Numbered from the stretch's first letter, positions 51,305-62,256 are shown. The stretch is DNA of 64,000 nucleotides from Actinobaculum sp. 313 (GCF_003073475.1 NZ_CP029033.1:2108001-2172000); one strand, 5' to 3'. Numbers and translations: made by a program. The notes: generated by a model not told the origin, from the sequence alone.

Positions 51305-51909
51305 TTACTTCTCTTCCTTCCCATATCCGAGCTCTCGCGCATAGTCAGCGAGAAGCTCACGCAGCTGACGTCGCCCGCGATGTAGACGAGACATGACGGT
51401 TCCAATCGGCGTCCCCATGATTTCCGCTATCTCTTGGTAGGAGAATCCCTCCACGTCGGCCAGGTACACCGCCAGCCGACGATCTTCCGGAAGCTTGGCG
51501 AGCGCCTCGCGGATCTCCGAGTCCGGAAGGTTCTCGATGGCTTCGGCCTCTGCGGAGAGCATTCCACTTGATGCGTGCGACGCCGCCGCGTACTCCTGCC
51601 AATCCTCTACTTCCGGCGAGTCGGCCTGACGCGGTTGCCGCTGTGCCTTGCGGTAGTTTGAAATGAAGGTATTGTTCAGGATTCGATACAGCCAGGCCTT
51701 CAGGTTCGTGCCAGGCTTGTACTGGTGGAATGCGGCGAAGGCCTTCGCGTACGTTTCCTGGACCAGGTCCTCGGCATCTTGCGGATTCCGCGTTAAGCGC
51801 ATCGCGGCCCGTAGAGCTGGTCGAGGAAGGGCAGCGCTTCACGCTCGAAGCGTTCAGCACGTGCTGCCGCGTCTTCTCCGGGGGCGGTGCGTATCGTCTG
51901 TGTTTCCAT
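51305..51909 (-). pseudogene. sigR: ECF sigma factor SigR/SigH (frameshifted near the N-terminus as written)
   Basis: Redox-responsive sigma factor directing thiol-stress genes. The frame 51305-51802 (starting [20 protein letters not shown]) holds most of sigma-2 and sigma-4 ([40 protein letters not shown]). The missing N-terminus (METQTIRTAPGEDAAARAER, ATG at 51909) is in the next frame; one more G in the run 51808-51810 gives [12 protein letters not shown] and 201 residues. A GGAAT-N18-GTT promoter of its own class lies just upstream. Confidence 0.9.
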
Positions 51910-51939
51910 CGTTCCCAACATAACCTAGATCGTTCGTGG

Positions 51940-51965
51940 AACGCATCGAACCCGCACGGCATTCC
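51940..51965 (-). promoter_or_regulatory. SigR-type autoregulatory promoter of sigR-rsrA
   Basis: On the minus strand GGAAT (51961-51965, within GGGAAT) is followed after exactly 18 nt by GTT (51940-51942), the consensus known for SigR/SigH promoters. It ends about 30 nt before the sigR ATG, so sigR should transcribe itself under thiol stress. Confidence 0.75.
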
Positions 51966-52110
51966 CGCCGCGCGCACGGGTTCACGACGCACTGCGGCAC
52001 GTGCTTAAGAGCATCCTCCCGTAGTGAATCTTTGCGCTCAGGAAAAATCCGTGTGTATCGTCGGCCGTTAGACCCCTGCGCGGCGGGCCATTTTGCGGTA
52101 GGAATGATAT

Positions 52111-52617
52111 ATGAGCATTCTGCGACTTATTGCCCGCCCGTTGTTGGCCAGCCCCTACGTCATTAGTGGCGCCGACGCTCTGCTGCGCCCTTCCAAGCAC
52201 CGCGAGCGCGCCGCAGTTTTCGCACCGTTGCCGGAGAAGCTCGGCATAACACTCGATGACCAACACATCGATATGGCAACCCGCGTATTGGGGCTCGCTC
52301 ACGTGGCGTGCGGGACCGCACTGGCACTGGGCAAGGCCCAGCGCCTGGCGGCTTGTACATTAGCCGTCACACAGGTGCCAATTGCCTTGGCGAATAATCC
52401 CTTCTGGCAGCACCGCGCGGAGGAACGCAAGGAGGACCTCTCCTCACTCGCCGCAGCTGCCGGCCTTATCGGCGGCACGCTATTCGCCGCGATGGATCGC
52501 AACGGCAAACCGTCGTTGTCCTGGCGTCGTGCGGCGGCACGCGCACATCGGTCCGAGCTGCGTGCCGTGCGTTCCGAGGCACGCGAGAGAATAGCCGCTG
52601 CCAAGAGGCCATCATGA
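52111..52617 (+). CDS. DoxX-family membrane protein
   Basis: 168 residues with about four short hydrophobic helices and the DoxX-like opening RLIARPLLASPYVISGADAL; a basic tail (WRRAAARAHRSELRAVRSEA) follows the last span. Overlaps aroA by 4 nt (ATGA). DoxX proteins associate with redox and thiosulfate functions in other bacteria; the nearby SigR system makes a redox link tempting but unproven. Confidence 0.75.
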   Translation: MSILRLIARPLLASPYVISGADALLRPSKHRERAAVFAPLPEKLGITLDDQHIDMATRVLGLAHVACGTALALGKAQRLAACTLAVTQVPIALANNPFWQHRAEERKEDLSSLAAAAGLIGGTLFAAMDRNGKPSLSWRRAAARAHRSELRAVRSEARERIAAAKRPS

Positions 52618-54056
52618 GCGATCCCAGGCAGCGGTTCCCCGATCCGTGGCCAGCCCCGCTTCACCCCGAACCGCTGACGACGGCGGTACGCGTACCCGGC
52701 TCGAAATCCCTGACGAACCGCTATCTCGTGCTGGCCGCGCTGGGTGACCAACCCTCCGTCATCCGGGAACCGTTGGTGGCACGCGATACCGTCCTGATGG
52801 CTCGCGCCTTGGAATCCATGGGAACGGGGCTCGAGTTCTACGATCACGAGCTTTTCGTGTACCCCGGACCATTGCATGGCGCACAGGTCAGGGCGGGGTT
52901 AGCGGGAACGGTCATGCGTTTTCTGCCGACGGTGGCGGCACTTGCTCAGGGCGATGTGCTGATTACCGGTGATGAGCAGGCGCGCCGTCGACCGATGGGC
53001 CCCATTGTCCGCGCACTGACCGCATTGGGAGTGAATATCAGCCACGCCACACGCGAAGACGGCCAAGCCACTCTTCCCCTGACCGTGCACGGCACCGGGT
53101 ACGTGGCCGGTGGCAGACTGGACATCGACGCGTCAGCATCCTCGCAGTTCATTTCCGCGCTGCTTCTTGCCGCCCCGCGTATGGACGGCGGCCTCGAACT
53201 GCGTCATACCGGCACGGCGATCCCGTCCACTCCACATCTGGAGATGACCGTCGAAGTGCTTCGTGATGCCGGGATCGAGGTATTCACATTCCCCGACGAC
53301 GCCGGTCCCGTGCGTCAGGGGCACCCGGCGACTCGCTGGATTGTTCGCCCGGGAGTGCCCGACTTGGGCAACGTGGAGGTTGAGCCCGACCTGTCCAATG
53401 CGGGTCCATTCCTCGCCGCCGCGATGGTCACCGGCGGTACTGTACAGATTCCCGGTTGGCCGCGCAGCACCCGGCAACCGGGAGAGGCGCTACGTGACAT
53501 CTTCGCCCGCATGGGAGGGGAAGCCAACGTGGTAGGTGGCCGCCTTGCCCTCAAAGGACCACGCGCCGAAGAATTGCTACCGCTGGATATGGACATGCAC
53601 GACGTTGGCGAACTGGTTCCCACGGTGGCCGCAGTCGCAGCGCTCTGTCCCGGACGCTCCGTCCTGCGAAACATCGGACAATTGCGCGGGCACGAAACTG
53701 ATCGGCTTCACGCGATCACCACCGAATTGAACCGCCTGGGCGGACGGGTCCATGTGGAGGGCGACGACCTCATCATTGAGCCGGCGATTCTCCACGGCGG
53801 TGAAGTGGAGACCTACGCCGATCATCGTATGGCCACCTTCGCGGCCATCCTCGGCTTACGAGTACCGGGTATCACCATTCGGAATATTGCGACGACGTCG
53901 AAAACCCTGCCACAATTCCCGGATATGTGGCTGCGGATGGCTGCGGATGAGTTGCGCATAGAAGCGGGCCTGCCGGACTCGATTCTCAACCATGACTTCG
54001 ATGCGTCGGAAACCGTACCACTGCCAGACGGGCGTGATGAGGTTGCACAGCCGTGA
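52614..54056 (+). CDS. aroA: 3-phosphoshikimate 1-carboxyvinyltransferase (EPSP synthase)
   Basis: Sixth step of the shikimate pathway, joining shikimate-3-phosphate and PEP. 480 residues with VPGSKSLTNRYLVLAALGD, GLAGTVMRFLPTVAAL (PEP-site loop), SASSQFISALLLAAP, the catalytic Asp region PDLSNAGPFLAAA and TYADHRMATFAAILGLR. Gene order sigR-(doxX)-aroA-rsgA-hisN is common in actinobacteria. It overlaps doxX (4 nt) and rsgA (4 nt). Confidence 0.95.
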   Translation: MSDPRQRFPDPWPAPLHPEPLTTAVRVPGSKSLTNRYLVLAALGDQPSVIREPLVARDTVLMARALESMGTGLEFYDHELFVYPGPLHGAQVRAGLAGTVMRFLPTVAALAQGDVLITGDEQARRRPMGPIVRALTALGVNISHATREDGQATLPLTVHGTGYVAGGRLDIDASASSQFISALLLAAPRMDGGLELRHTGTAIPSTPHLEMTVEVLRDAGIEVFTFPDDAGPVRQGHPATRWIVRPGVPDLGNVEVEPDLSNAGPFLAAAMVTGGTVQIPGWPRSTRQPGEALRDIFARMGGEANVVGGRLALKGPRAEELLPLDMDMHDVGELVPTVAAVAALCPGRSVLRNIGQLRGHETDRLHAITTELNRLGGRVHVEGDDLIIEPAILHGGEVETYADHRMATFAAILGLRVPGITIRNIATTSKTLPQFPDMWLRMAADELRIEAGLPDSILNHDFDASETVPLPDGRDEVAQP

Positions 54057-55115
54057 GGCGTGATATTGGAACGGATGACCCCGAGTGCATGTGCGGCCCG
54101 GACGCCGGTCGCGCCCGCGCACCAAGATACGCCCGGACTATTCTTCCGCACCGCTAGCACGGGTGACCGGCGTAGATCGCGGACGGTACCGGCTCCTGGT
54201 GGGTGACGGCACCGAAGTGACGGCGGTTAAGGCCCGCGAAATTGGCCGGGGCGCTATCGTGGTTGGTGATCGCGTCAGGGTCGATGGCGATGTGTCAGGA
54301 CGGAAGGATTCTCTGGCCCGCATTGTGCGTGTCGAGGAGAGAAGCTCCGAGTTGCGTCGGTCCCCGGAAGAAGGAGAGGGACGCGAACGAGTCGTCGTCG
54401 CCAATGCCGATCAGCTGGCGATCGTCACTGCGCTGACACAGCCGGACCCGCGGCCCGGAATGATTGATCGGTGCCTGGTGGCCGCCTATGACGCCGGTAT
54501 GACGCCTCTGCTGGTTCTCACAAAGTCCGATCTGGCAGATCCGGCAGAGTTGCAGGCCCTGTACGAGCCGCTGGGCCAGGATATCTTCGTGCTCCGACTG
54601 CGGCAAGGTTCGGACGATGAGGCAGATGCAGCAGATGACGCCAAGGTGGGCGTTACTACGGCGGACGTGGATGACGCCGACGGGCAGCTGGAGCGGCTGC
54701 GGCAGGCATTGACCGGGCACGAAACGGTGTTGGTCGGCCACTCTGGCGTCGGAAAGTCCACCGTGATTAATGCGCTGGTTCCCGGCGCCAACCGAACAAC
54801 CGGCGCGGTTAACGACGTTACCGGGAAGGGGCGTCACACCTCGACGTCAGCGGTTTCGCTCCCGTTGCCGGACGGGGGACGTCTTATTGACACGCCAGGC
54901 GTACGCAGCTTTGGCCTCGCCATGTCAAGGTGGACGATGTTTTACGAGGTTTTACCGATCTTGTGGAGTTGACGAGCAATTGTCCGCGCGGATGCTCCCA
55001 TGACGCCGCCGCGCCCGAATGTGCATTGTCGGATACGCAGGACGTGCGCCTCCGAACGCGGGTCGCCTCCTTCAGGCGGCTTCTCGCCTCGCGCGGACAG
55101 GAAGAGTGGAAGTAA
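54053..55115 (+). pseudogene. rsgA: ribosome small subunit-dependent GTPase RsgA (two frameshifts as written)
   Basis: Circularly permuted GTPase that checks late 30S assembly. An OB domain (about 30-100), then G4 TKSD, G1 GHSGVGKSTVIN, G3 DTPGVRSFG and a C-terminal zinc finger CPRGCSHDAAAPEC. The main frame runs from a GTG at 54085 to 54972, where it ends wrongly; one more C at 54920-54921 restores GLAHVKVDDVLRGFTDLVEL and the zinc finger to 55115. The N-terminus also seems cut: from the GTG at 54053 (overlapping the aroA stop) one more C in 54079-54082 yields MRRDIGTDDPRVHVRPGRRS, matching family N-termini. Repaired length 354. The second repair is less certain than the first. Confidence 0.88.
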
Positions 55116-55951
55116 ATGGCAGGTTTGACCAGGCTTTCAGACGATTTGGCCTTTGCCTCGGCGATTATCGACCGGGTGGACCAGACCACACGGCAGCGGT
55201 TTCAAGCTGCCGACTTGCGGGTGGAGTCGAAGCCCGATCTCACACCGGTAACGGATGCAGATCGTGCCGCCGAGGCGATTATCCGCGACATGCTCACGCA
55301 TTCACGTTCCCGCGATGCGATATATGGAGAGGAGGAGGGTGGAACACGCACGCATGCACCCCGTCGTTGGATTATCGACCCCATCGATGGAACGAAGAAC
55401 TTCGTGCGCGGCGTTCCCGTATGGGCCACCCTGCTCGCATTGGAAGAGGACGGCGAGATCACGCTCGGAATCGTGTCTGCCCCGGCGCTCGGACGTCGCT
55501 GGTGGGCGGCCAAGGGCATGGGGGCTTTCACCGGGCGCAGCTGGGCGAATGCGAAACAGATCCACGTATCCGATGTTTCTCGTGTTGCGGATGCGTCAAT
55601 CTCGTATTCTTCGCTTAATGGCTGGGCGACTCGCGGGCAGCTGCGCGCCTTCCTACGGCTCGTGCAGGGTTGCTGGCGTTCACGGGCCTACGGTGACTTC
55701 TGGAGCTACATGTTGCTGGCCGAAGGGCGGTCGACATTGCCGCGGAGCCCGAGCTGGAAGTGTACGACATGGCGGCATTGGTACCCATTGTCGAAGAGGC
55801 CGGCGGACGGTTCACCTCTCTGCATGGCGAGGCGGGGCCCTGGGGTGGTTGTGCGCTGGCAACCAATCGTCACCTGCACGAACAAGCTCAGGCCATACTC
55901 GACTCGGTGCGCGACGATATCGACGTCGCACCCGAGAACCATGACGTATAG
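55116..55951 (+). pseudogene. hisN: inositol monophosphatase-family phosphatase, probable histidinol-phosphatase HisN (frameshifted as written)
   Basis: Mg-dependent phosphatase; in actinobacteria the copy following rsgA is usually the histidinol-phosphate phosphatase of histidine synthesis. Metal-site motifs GEEEGG and WIIDPIDGTKNFVRGVPVW are clear; the second motif region ([20 protein letters not shown]) is in another frame. One extra G in the run 55725-55727 gives [19 protein letters not shown] and 278 residues ending at 55951. The ATG follows the rsgA stop directly. Confidence 0.85.
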
Positions 55952-56008
55952 GGCCGACCTACGCATGCCTGCGCAAAAGGTGTCGGAGGCGACCGCTAGG
56001 CTGAAGGC

Positions 56009-57262
56009 ATGTTGATTCTCCACACGTCCGATTGGCACCTCGGGCGTTCGCTGCACCGTGCGGACTTGACGCCCGCATTCGAAATGTGGTGCGAGCACGT
56101 GATTACGACCGTGCGCGAACGTGCTATCGACGCCGTCTTGATTAGCGGCGACGTGTATGACCGGGCAATTCCACCCGCTTCCACAGTGAAGCTCTTCGAT
56201 CACACGCTCGGCGAGCTCTCCCACCTGACCACTGTTATCCTCACCTCCGGCAACCACGATTCGCCGCAACGGCTGGGATTTGGTGCCGAGCTGATGCGCG
56301 AGGGAATTTATTTCCGCACCGACTCTCGCGCATGCAGCACACCGATAGCCATTCGCAACTCCTCCGGGGAAATTGGGGCACTCGTCTACGCCATCCCCTA
56401 TCTCGATCCGGATACCGAGAGGCGTCGTCTCGCTCCGGCACACGCGCAGAGTCAGGCCGAGCCGACGGAGCAGAATCAATACCTGGAACGCAGCCACGAA
56501 GCGGTGCTCGGTGCAGCATTGGAACGCATCGGCGATGACATCCGCACCGGTGCATACGCCGGAAGAAAGATAGCGCGGATCTGTATGGCGCATGCCTTTA
56601 TCACCGGTGGAAACCCCACTCTGTCCGAACGCGACCTTCATGTCGGCGGTGTCGATAGCGTTCCTTCCGGGCTATTCAGGCTGGGCAAGAGCGGCCCCGG
56701 TCCACTAGATTACGTTGCGCTTGGTCACCTGCACTCTCCGCAGCGGGTTGGCCTGGCCGATGATCCCCTCATGCGCTACTCCGGTTCTCCCATCACCTTC
56801 TCCTTCGGAGAGGCCACCCCGAAATCCTCTGTTCTGCTCCACGTGTCGGATGGCGAGGTTCGCGAAACGGAGCTGATTCCCGCGCCGGTGTGGCGCCGGG
56901 TGAGTACTCTCGAGGCTCCCCTGGGTGACCTACTTGATAAGAAGAACGCGCGTCTACGTGACGACTTCGTGCGGCTAATTGTCACCGACTCCGCCCGTCC
57001 CACCGATATGGCTGCGCAACTACGCGCAGTGTTCCCGCATGCATTGGAGATCCAGCATCGCGGTATACGAAGCACCGCCTCCACCACGACGGCGGAAGGC
57101 GTTGCCACCCGTAGCCCGCTCGCCGTCCTTACTGAATTCATGGAAACGGCCGGCAACCGGGCACTGACCGCGGAGGAGGCAGAGCTGCTGCAGGATGTAT
57201 GGGAGGAAGTTCTGCGCACGGAACTCGGGGAGGTGCATTCTCATGCAGCTCCGGCTTCTTAG
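56009..57262 (+). CDS. sbcD: nuclease SbcCD subunit D
   Basis: Mre11-like phosphoesterase partner of SbcC, cutting DNA hairpins and blocked ends. 417 residues with the five metal motifs SDWHLGR, SGDVYDRA, TSGNHDSPQR, a MAHAFITGG region and ALGHLHSPQ, then YSGSPITFSFGE. Intact. Overlaps sbcC by 20 nt. Confidence 0.95.
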   Translation: MLILHTSDWHLGRSLHRADLTPAFEMWCEHVITTVRERAIDAVLISGDVYDRAIPPASTVKLFDHTLGELSHLTTVILTSGNHDSPQRLGFGAELMREGIYFRTDSRACSTPIAIRNSSGEIGALVYAIPYLDPDTERRRLAPAHAQSQAEPTEQNQYLERSHEAVLGAALERIGDDIRTGAYAGRKIARICMAHAFITGGNPTLSERDLHVGGVDSVPSGLFRLGKSGPGPLDYVALGHLHSPQRVGLADDPLMRYSGSPITFSFGEATPKSSVLLHVSDGEVRETELIPAPVWRRVSTLEAPLGDLLDKKNARLRDDFVRLIVTDSARPTDMAAQLRAVFPHALEIQHRGIRSTASTTTAEGVATRSPLAVLTEFMETAGNRALTAEEAELLQDVWEEVLRTELGEVHSHAAPAS

Positions 57263-60200
57263 CCTGCGAGGCATCGGTCCCTTCGGCGGCAGCGTTTCCA
57301 TCGATTTTGATCGCCTTTCGGTGGGAGGTCTCTACCTGCTGGACGGTCCCACCGGCTCCGGCAAATCCACCATCATTGATGCCATCACCTGGGCGCTCTA
57401 CGGCGGCGTTGCCGGTGGGGAGGATTCCACCGACGAACGCGTCCGCTCCACACACGTTTCCGCAGAGGTAGAGTCCTTTGTCGACCTGGTTTTCAGTGTC
57501 GAAGCCGGTACCTTCCGCATTCGTCGCACACCGGCATGGACAAAGCCTGGTAACAAGAATCCCACCGCGCCCACTGCCACACTGTGGCGCCTGGCGGAAG
57601 CTTCCGTGGAGTCGGGAGACCTCGACGCCGGAGAGGTATTGGAGACAAAACCCAGCGGAGTCACTCCCGCCGTCACCGCTCTGCTCGGACTCAACCGCCA
57701 GCAGTTTGTTCAAACGATTGTGCTGCCGCAAGGAAAATTTGCGGACTTCCTTCGGTTGAGCAGCAAGGACCGCACTCGGCTCCTCGAACAGATCTTTGCC
57801 ACGGCCGTGTACCGGCGGGTCAGTGACGCACTTCAGGAACGCGCTCGTGCAGCCGAACGGACTATCGCAGACACGCGTGAACGTTTCATCAGTGCCAGCG
57901 ACGATCTTCTGGGCACGGCGGCCCTGAAGATGCAGCAACACTGGGAGATACCGTACGCGGCGCGGTCCTGCCTCGCGAAGTGGAAGGGCAGCTGCGAGCG
58001 CGCTTCAGTGAATTGGTTACCAGCGCGGAACGTGGTATGAGCGCGGCGCGGCGTCGCAAGGAGGCTTCTGATCGGGCCGAGCAACTCGCGGCGGACTCGC
58101 TGCGAGAAACGGAGGAACTGGCGAAGCGTCTGGCTCGTCGTTCCAACGCGCTGGAACGACGCCGCATCCTGCTGGAACGTGCCCCGCAGATCGCTACTGT
58201 GCGCGACGCTCTCGATATGGATGCCAAGGCCGGGCGCCTCCTCCCGTTGGTTCAGGCTCACGCCGCGGCCGAGACCCGGCTGGCTGATACGCGTCGGCGA
58301 CTCGACGTACTGAAGATCGATCCGCACAGTGTGAGCGAAGGCACCCTGGCTGACGCTCGGCGGAAACTGGTACGACTTAACGAACTCAGTGGCATATTGG
58401 CGGAGCTGATGCAACTGGAGGAGCAGGTCGCCGTGACGACAGCTCAACAGGACGTAGACCAAGAGGCTTTGCGTGCGCTGGGTCGGCAACGTGCGCAAAA
58501 AGAGGAAGAAACCGCCGCCGCTGAGCAGCGCAGGCAGATTCTTCTCCGGGAACAAGAGGTGGCCGCTTCCCGGGCGGCACATCTCGCAGGTGTGCAACGG
58601 GACCTAGAGGCGGCACAGCACCTGGGAGAACAGGCGAGGAAGCTGCGGGGGCTGCATTCTGAACTCGAGGAGTGTGAGGTCCACGTCGTACAGCTCACGC
58701 AGGCCTTCCAGGACGCACGCAGTCACGAGGAAGCACTGACCGACGCATGGATAGCATCAACGGCACCACAACTCGCCGTAACACTCAAGAACGGTGTTCC
58801 TTGCCCAGTATGCGGCTCATGCGAGCACCCTGCACCAGCGCCTGCCGCCGCTGTCCTCGCCAGTCGCGAGGATGTTGATCGCGCGGCCCGCCTTCGCGAG
58901 GCCGCGCGGCACGATCTTTCTGATGCGCGGGAGCGGCTTGCCGGTGTCCGTACTCAGGTAGACGAGCTTACCCCGGTCCTTTCCGGCCTCAGTGCCGATC
59001 AGGTGGAGGAGGGCATTGCACATGCTGAGGCGGAGGTCGCTGCGGCCACACACGCAGCGTCAAAGGCGCAGGCATTGCAGAGTGAGATTAACGAGCTCAG
59101 CACGACGGCGCAGCGCCTGACCGAAGAACTGCAGGCCCTTGCTTCTCAGACTGCCGCTCTTGACAGTGCCATCCGCGAACGCGGCGAACGTTTGGCTGCC
59201 GATCAGGAACGTCTGTCCGCGCAGCGGGAGGGCTATCCAAGTATCACCGAACGCCGGGCGGCCCATGCTGAGCAGCTTCGTCGGCAACGGGAAACCGTTG
59301 ATGCGCTGGCCGATCTGCTCCATCAGGGTGCGCAAGCTGCGGAGAGCGAGCAGGAACTCGCCGCCGCCATCGCTGAATCGGAGTTCGCCGATGCCTCCGC
59401 AGTGCGCGCTGCCATGCTTCCACCGCCGGATGCCGAGGCTGCGCGCGTGCAGGTCCAAGAGCATCGCGATGCGCTCCGCGATGTGGAACGCGACCTCGCC
59501 CAGCCCGAGCTCGCGGCACTTCGTGGGGACGAACAGGCAAACGTGGCTGAGGCGCAAGCTGCCTATGAGGCGGCCCATGCCGATGCAAACGAAGCACGCG
59601 ACCGGGCCGCCGAGGCCACCAGTTACCACAGGCAGATCGCTGCACAGTTCTCGCGCGTCGAGACGCGCTACCGCGCTTGGCAGGAGGCCTACCACGCCGC
59701 AGGCGCGTCTGTACGCCTGGCGGAACTGGCAAAGGCCGGACCGGCATCGGTCACTCACGTGCCGTTACCGACATACGTGCTACAGCGACGATTCGAGCAC
59801 GTCGTCGAACGCGCCAACGAGCATCTTACCGGGATCTCGCAGGGTCGCTATGAGCTGGTCAGAACCGATGAGAAGGAGAAGGGGTCGAGGCAGATACAAA
59901 TGGGCCTCGGGCTACTCGTTATCGACCACCTGGGTGACCCGACCGGCGACACCTTTCGCTCCACCCGCAGCCTGTCGGGCGGCGAGACGTTCTACGTCTC
60001 CCTCGCCCTGGCACTGGCGCTGGCCGACGTCGTCCAGGAGGAGAATGGGGCATACAGTTGGATACCCTGATGATTGATGAGGGCTTCGGCAGTTTGGATG
60101 CCGATGTTCTCGACCAGGTTATGCAGTGTCTGACCAACCTGGCCAGCAGCGGACGGACTGTCGCCGTCGTCAGCCACGTCGAGGAACTCCGCAAGATTAT

Positions 60201-60264
60201 CGCGGAACAGATCATCGTGATTCCGCAACCGGACGGCTCGTCCACCCTAGAAGTGCAGGCGTAG
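57243..60264 (+). pseudogene. sbcC: nuclease SbcCD subunit C (two frameshifts as written)
   Basis: SMC-like ATPase working with SbcD. Walker A GPTGSGKSTIIDAITW (35-50) at the N-terminus, long coiled coils, the zinc hook CPVCGSCEH in the middle, then signature SLSGGETFYVSLALALAL and Walker B LMIDEGFGSLDAD. The frame is lost at the G run 57943-57945 (repair gives HWGDTVRGAVLPREVEGQL) and again at 60047-60050 (repair gives EENGGIQLDTLMIDEG). Repaired length 1007 residues, normal for the family. ATG at 57243 with GGGGAGG 8 nt upstream. Confidence 0.92.
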
Positions 60265-60320
60265 CACCCTGGAAGTGTGAGCGTGGCGCCTTCCGCCACC
60301 CCCACTCGGACAAGGATTTA

Positions 60321-60377
60321 GTCACTCGGCCGAGGCTCTCGTCACTCGACTGCACCTTTGTTACTCAGCCGAGTCAT
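60321..60377. repeat. three imperfect tandem repeats after sbcC
   Basis: GTCACTCGGCCGAG (60321), GTCACTCGACTG (60341) and GTTACTCAGCCGAGTCA (60360) share GTYACTCRRC at a spacing of 20 and 19 nt, about two helical turns. CTCGGCCGAG is palindromic. The stretch lies between convergent sbcC and the 60461 gene and has no hairpin of terminator type. Confidence 0.5.
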
Positions 60378-60460
60378 AGACACATCTGCCGTGACACTGC
60401 TCCCGCTCGCCACGTTTCCCACTTGCAGGCCCGCTGACGACGTAACCGCATTCCCGTCCG

Positions 60461-60958
60461 TTATGCGCGCTCTGCCTTGTCCTTTGCGCTGGTTAAGGCA
60501 CGCGCAAGATCGAGTCGTTCGGTGACGTCGTACCACATGAGTTCTTGATCAGCGAGGCGGTCAAATGCGGCGGCGTCGCCTCCCGCAGCCGCCTGCACGT
60601 CTTCCGCTACTGTCCCATCATCCACATGGATCGACACGATCCGGTTCCAGTCAACCGGGGATGCGAGTTGACGTGCGGTGACCAGTTCATCCGAGAGCGG
60701 GGCATCACTGAGCGCCTGGGGCGGTACGTCAGCTGCCAGTACCATACGGCGCAGCGGCAGAGTCTCGCCTGCCGCTAGCTGCTGCGCGATGAGATGCAGC
60801 GAAGCGTCAGCCGCCGCATTCATGGCAACAGCCTCCAACACCTCAGTATCCTCAAAACGAATCTCTTGCTCCAGGGCAGCGGTCACACCATGCACAATCC
60901 GCGCAGGAACGGGCTTATCTTCCAAGTCGGTGATCGTTGCCGGAATGTAGATCCTCAC
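60461..60958 (-). CDS. conserved hypothetical protein (DUF6912-like)
   Basis: 165 residues starting MRIYIPATITDLEDKPVPAR, an N-terminus and size resembling small actinobacterial proteins grouped as DUF6912. No catalytic motif is evident; the middle has VDWNRIVSIHVDD and the end is helical (DLARALTSAKDKAERA). Overlaps the CpaE-like gene by 4 nt (ATGA), so it is translated together with it. Function unknown. Confidence 0.6.
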   Translation of the reverse strand: MRIYIPATITDLEDKPVPARIVHGVTAALEQEIRFEDTEVLEAVAMNAAADASLHLIAQQLAAGETLPLRRMVLAADVPPQALSDAPLSDELVTARQLASPVDWNRIVSIHVDDGTVAEDVQAAAGGDAAAFDRLADQELMWYDVTERLDLARALTSAKDKAERA

Positions 60959-62256
60959 ATACCCATCCTATCCGTGCCTCGCGCAGTTGCGGAGGCCTGT
61001 ACTACTGCCCGTAGTGAAACCTGTGGGAAAGTGGCCTCAGAGGCTAGGGCCCCTTCCTTCCCGGCAGCTGCATGTTGATGTTGCCGACGCCGCCAGAAAC
61101 GCCTCCGTACCGGAAGTGGCACCCCCGTCACGGCTTCCGCCAGATTCCTCATGTCGTGGCTTAGTCCACACTGCGGCGCGATCTCGTCATGGGTGACGCC
61201 GCGCATCACCGCCTGTTCCAAGTGTTCGCGGTCGCAACGCAGCCAGGAAACCGACTCAAAGCCACGCCCGGCAAGCAACGCTTCAATCTGACGGCGGTCC
61301 ACCGCCCGCCCGCGCGAGCTCCGCGCGCCAGTCAGGACGACATGCGACCGCTGCACCCCGAGCTCATGCGCCACATCTAGCTGCCGGAGCAGACGACGAA
61401 TGCCCAGCGGATCGAAACTCGAAACACACAGCACTGCCGTAGCGGCTGCCAAGAGTGACAGCGTTACGGCGTCGCGCTCCATACCGTATTCCAACTCATC
61501 ATGCTCGCACTCGGCCGCGCAATCGACAACCGCCATCGGCCAGCTCTGTTTGATGTGTTTCCACAGGTCATCCACCACGGCCACCGGCAATTCGCGCCAG
61601 CGAGCACCAGTATTGAGTCCCGCCAAGAAGGCGAAGCTCGCAACCTGCTCCACGTTATCCCCAACGGCCGTGGCGATTCGCTCCCCGTGATTGAAACGCC
61701 GGGCAACGGCCACAATCGCGGAGGTCTCCTCGTTACACCCCAGGAGCTGCGCCAGGCACGGGCTGCGGGTGTCCGCATCTATCAAGATAGTCGAACCTGC
61801 GGCACCGAGTACGTTCGCGAGGTCGCGGGCGACGGTGGAGCGCCCCGGGGCGCCCGGAGTTCCCCACACAGCGATAAGATGGCCTTCCTCCTGCGAATGC
61901 CGCGACACGGTCCGGTCGCAGACCGGAGGCGGCGCGTCGCGGAACGCGACAATAGCCTCAACAACGGTCTCCGCAATAGGCGGCGCCACCGCATCGCACC
62001 GCGTATTACGCGCCCACTGCGCCGCAGGATCCCGTGGAACAGCCACCACACGTACCCCGCAAGCGTGAAGCTCCGCAACCAGAGTGCGGTCCGCCTCGTC
62101 CACAACGGCCAGTTCTGCCAAGCCCGCCTGCGCGCTCGCCAGTACTTCCGCCCCGTCCGCGCAGCGCCGCACCACGACGACGGACGGCTTGCATCCTTCC
62201 AAGACCCGCAGAACGCTTGTTTCCAGCTCGGAGTGGAGGCACAATAAGATGTTCAT
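60955..62256 (-). CDS. CpaE/ParA-like P-loop protein
   Basis: 433 residues: an N-terminal receiver-like part, then a MinD/ParA-type domain with a P-loop written GTPGAPGRST (132-141) where the usual Lys of KGGxGKST is Arg, ILIDADTRSPCLAQLLG and VAVVDCAAECEHDELEY as switch/Walker B equivalents, and a basic tail. It resembles CpaE-type localisation ATPases of Tad pili, but no pilus gene is in view. ATP use is doubtful given the P-loop. Overlaps its neighbours on both sides by 4 nt. Confidence 0.7.
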   Translation of the reverse strand: MNILLCLHSELETSVLRVLEGCKPSVVVVRRCADGAEVLASAQAGLAELAVVDEADRTLVAELHACGVRVVAVPRDPAAQWARNTRCDAVAPPIAETVVEAIVAFRDAPPPVCDRTVSRHSQEEGHLIAVWGTPGAPGRSTVARDLANVLGAAGSTILIDADTRSPCLAQLLGCNEETSAIVAVARRFNHGERIATAVGDNVEQVASFAFLAGLNTGARWRELPVAVVDDLWKHIKQSWPMAVVDCAAECEHDELEYGMERDAVTLSLLAAATAVLCVSSFDPLGIRRLLRQLDVAHELGVQRSHVVLTGARSSRGRAVDRRQIEALLAGRGFESVSWLRCDREHLEQAVMRGVTHDEIAPQCGLSHDMRNLAEAVTGVPLPVRRRFWRRRQHQHAAAGKEGALASEATFPQVSLRAVVQASATARGTDRMGM

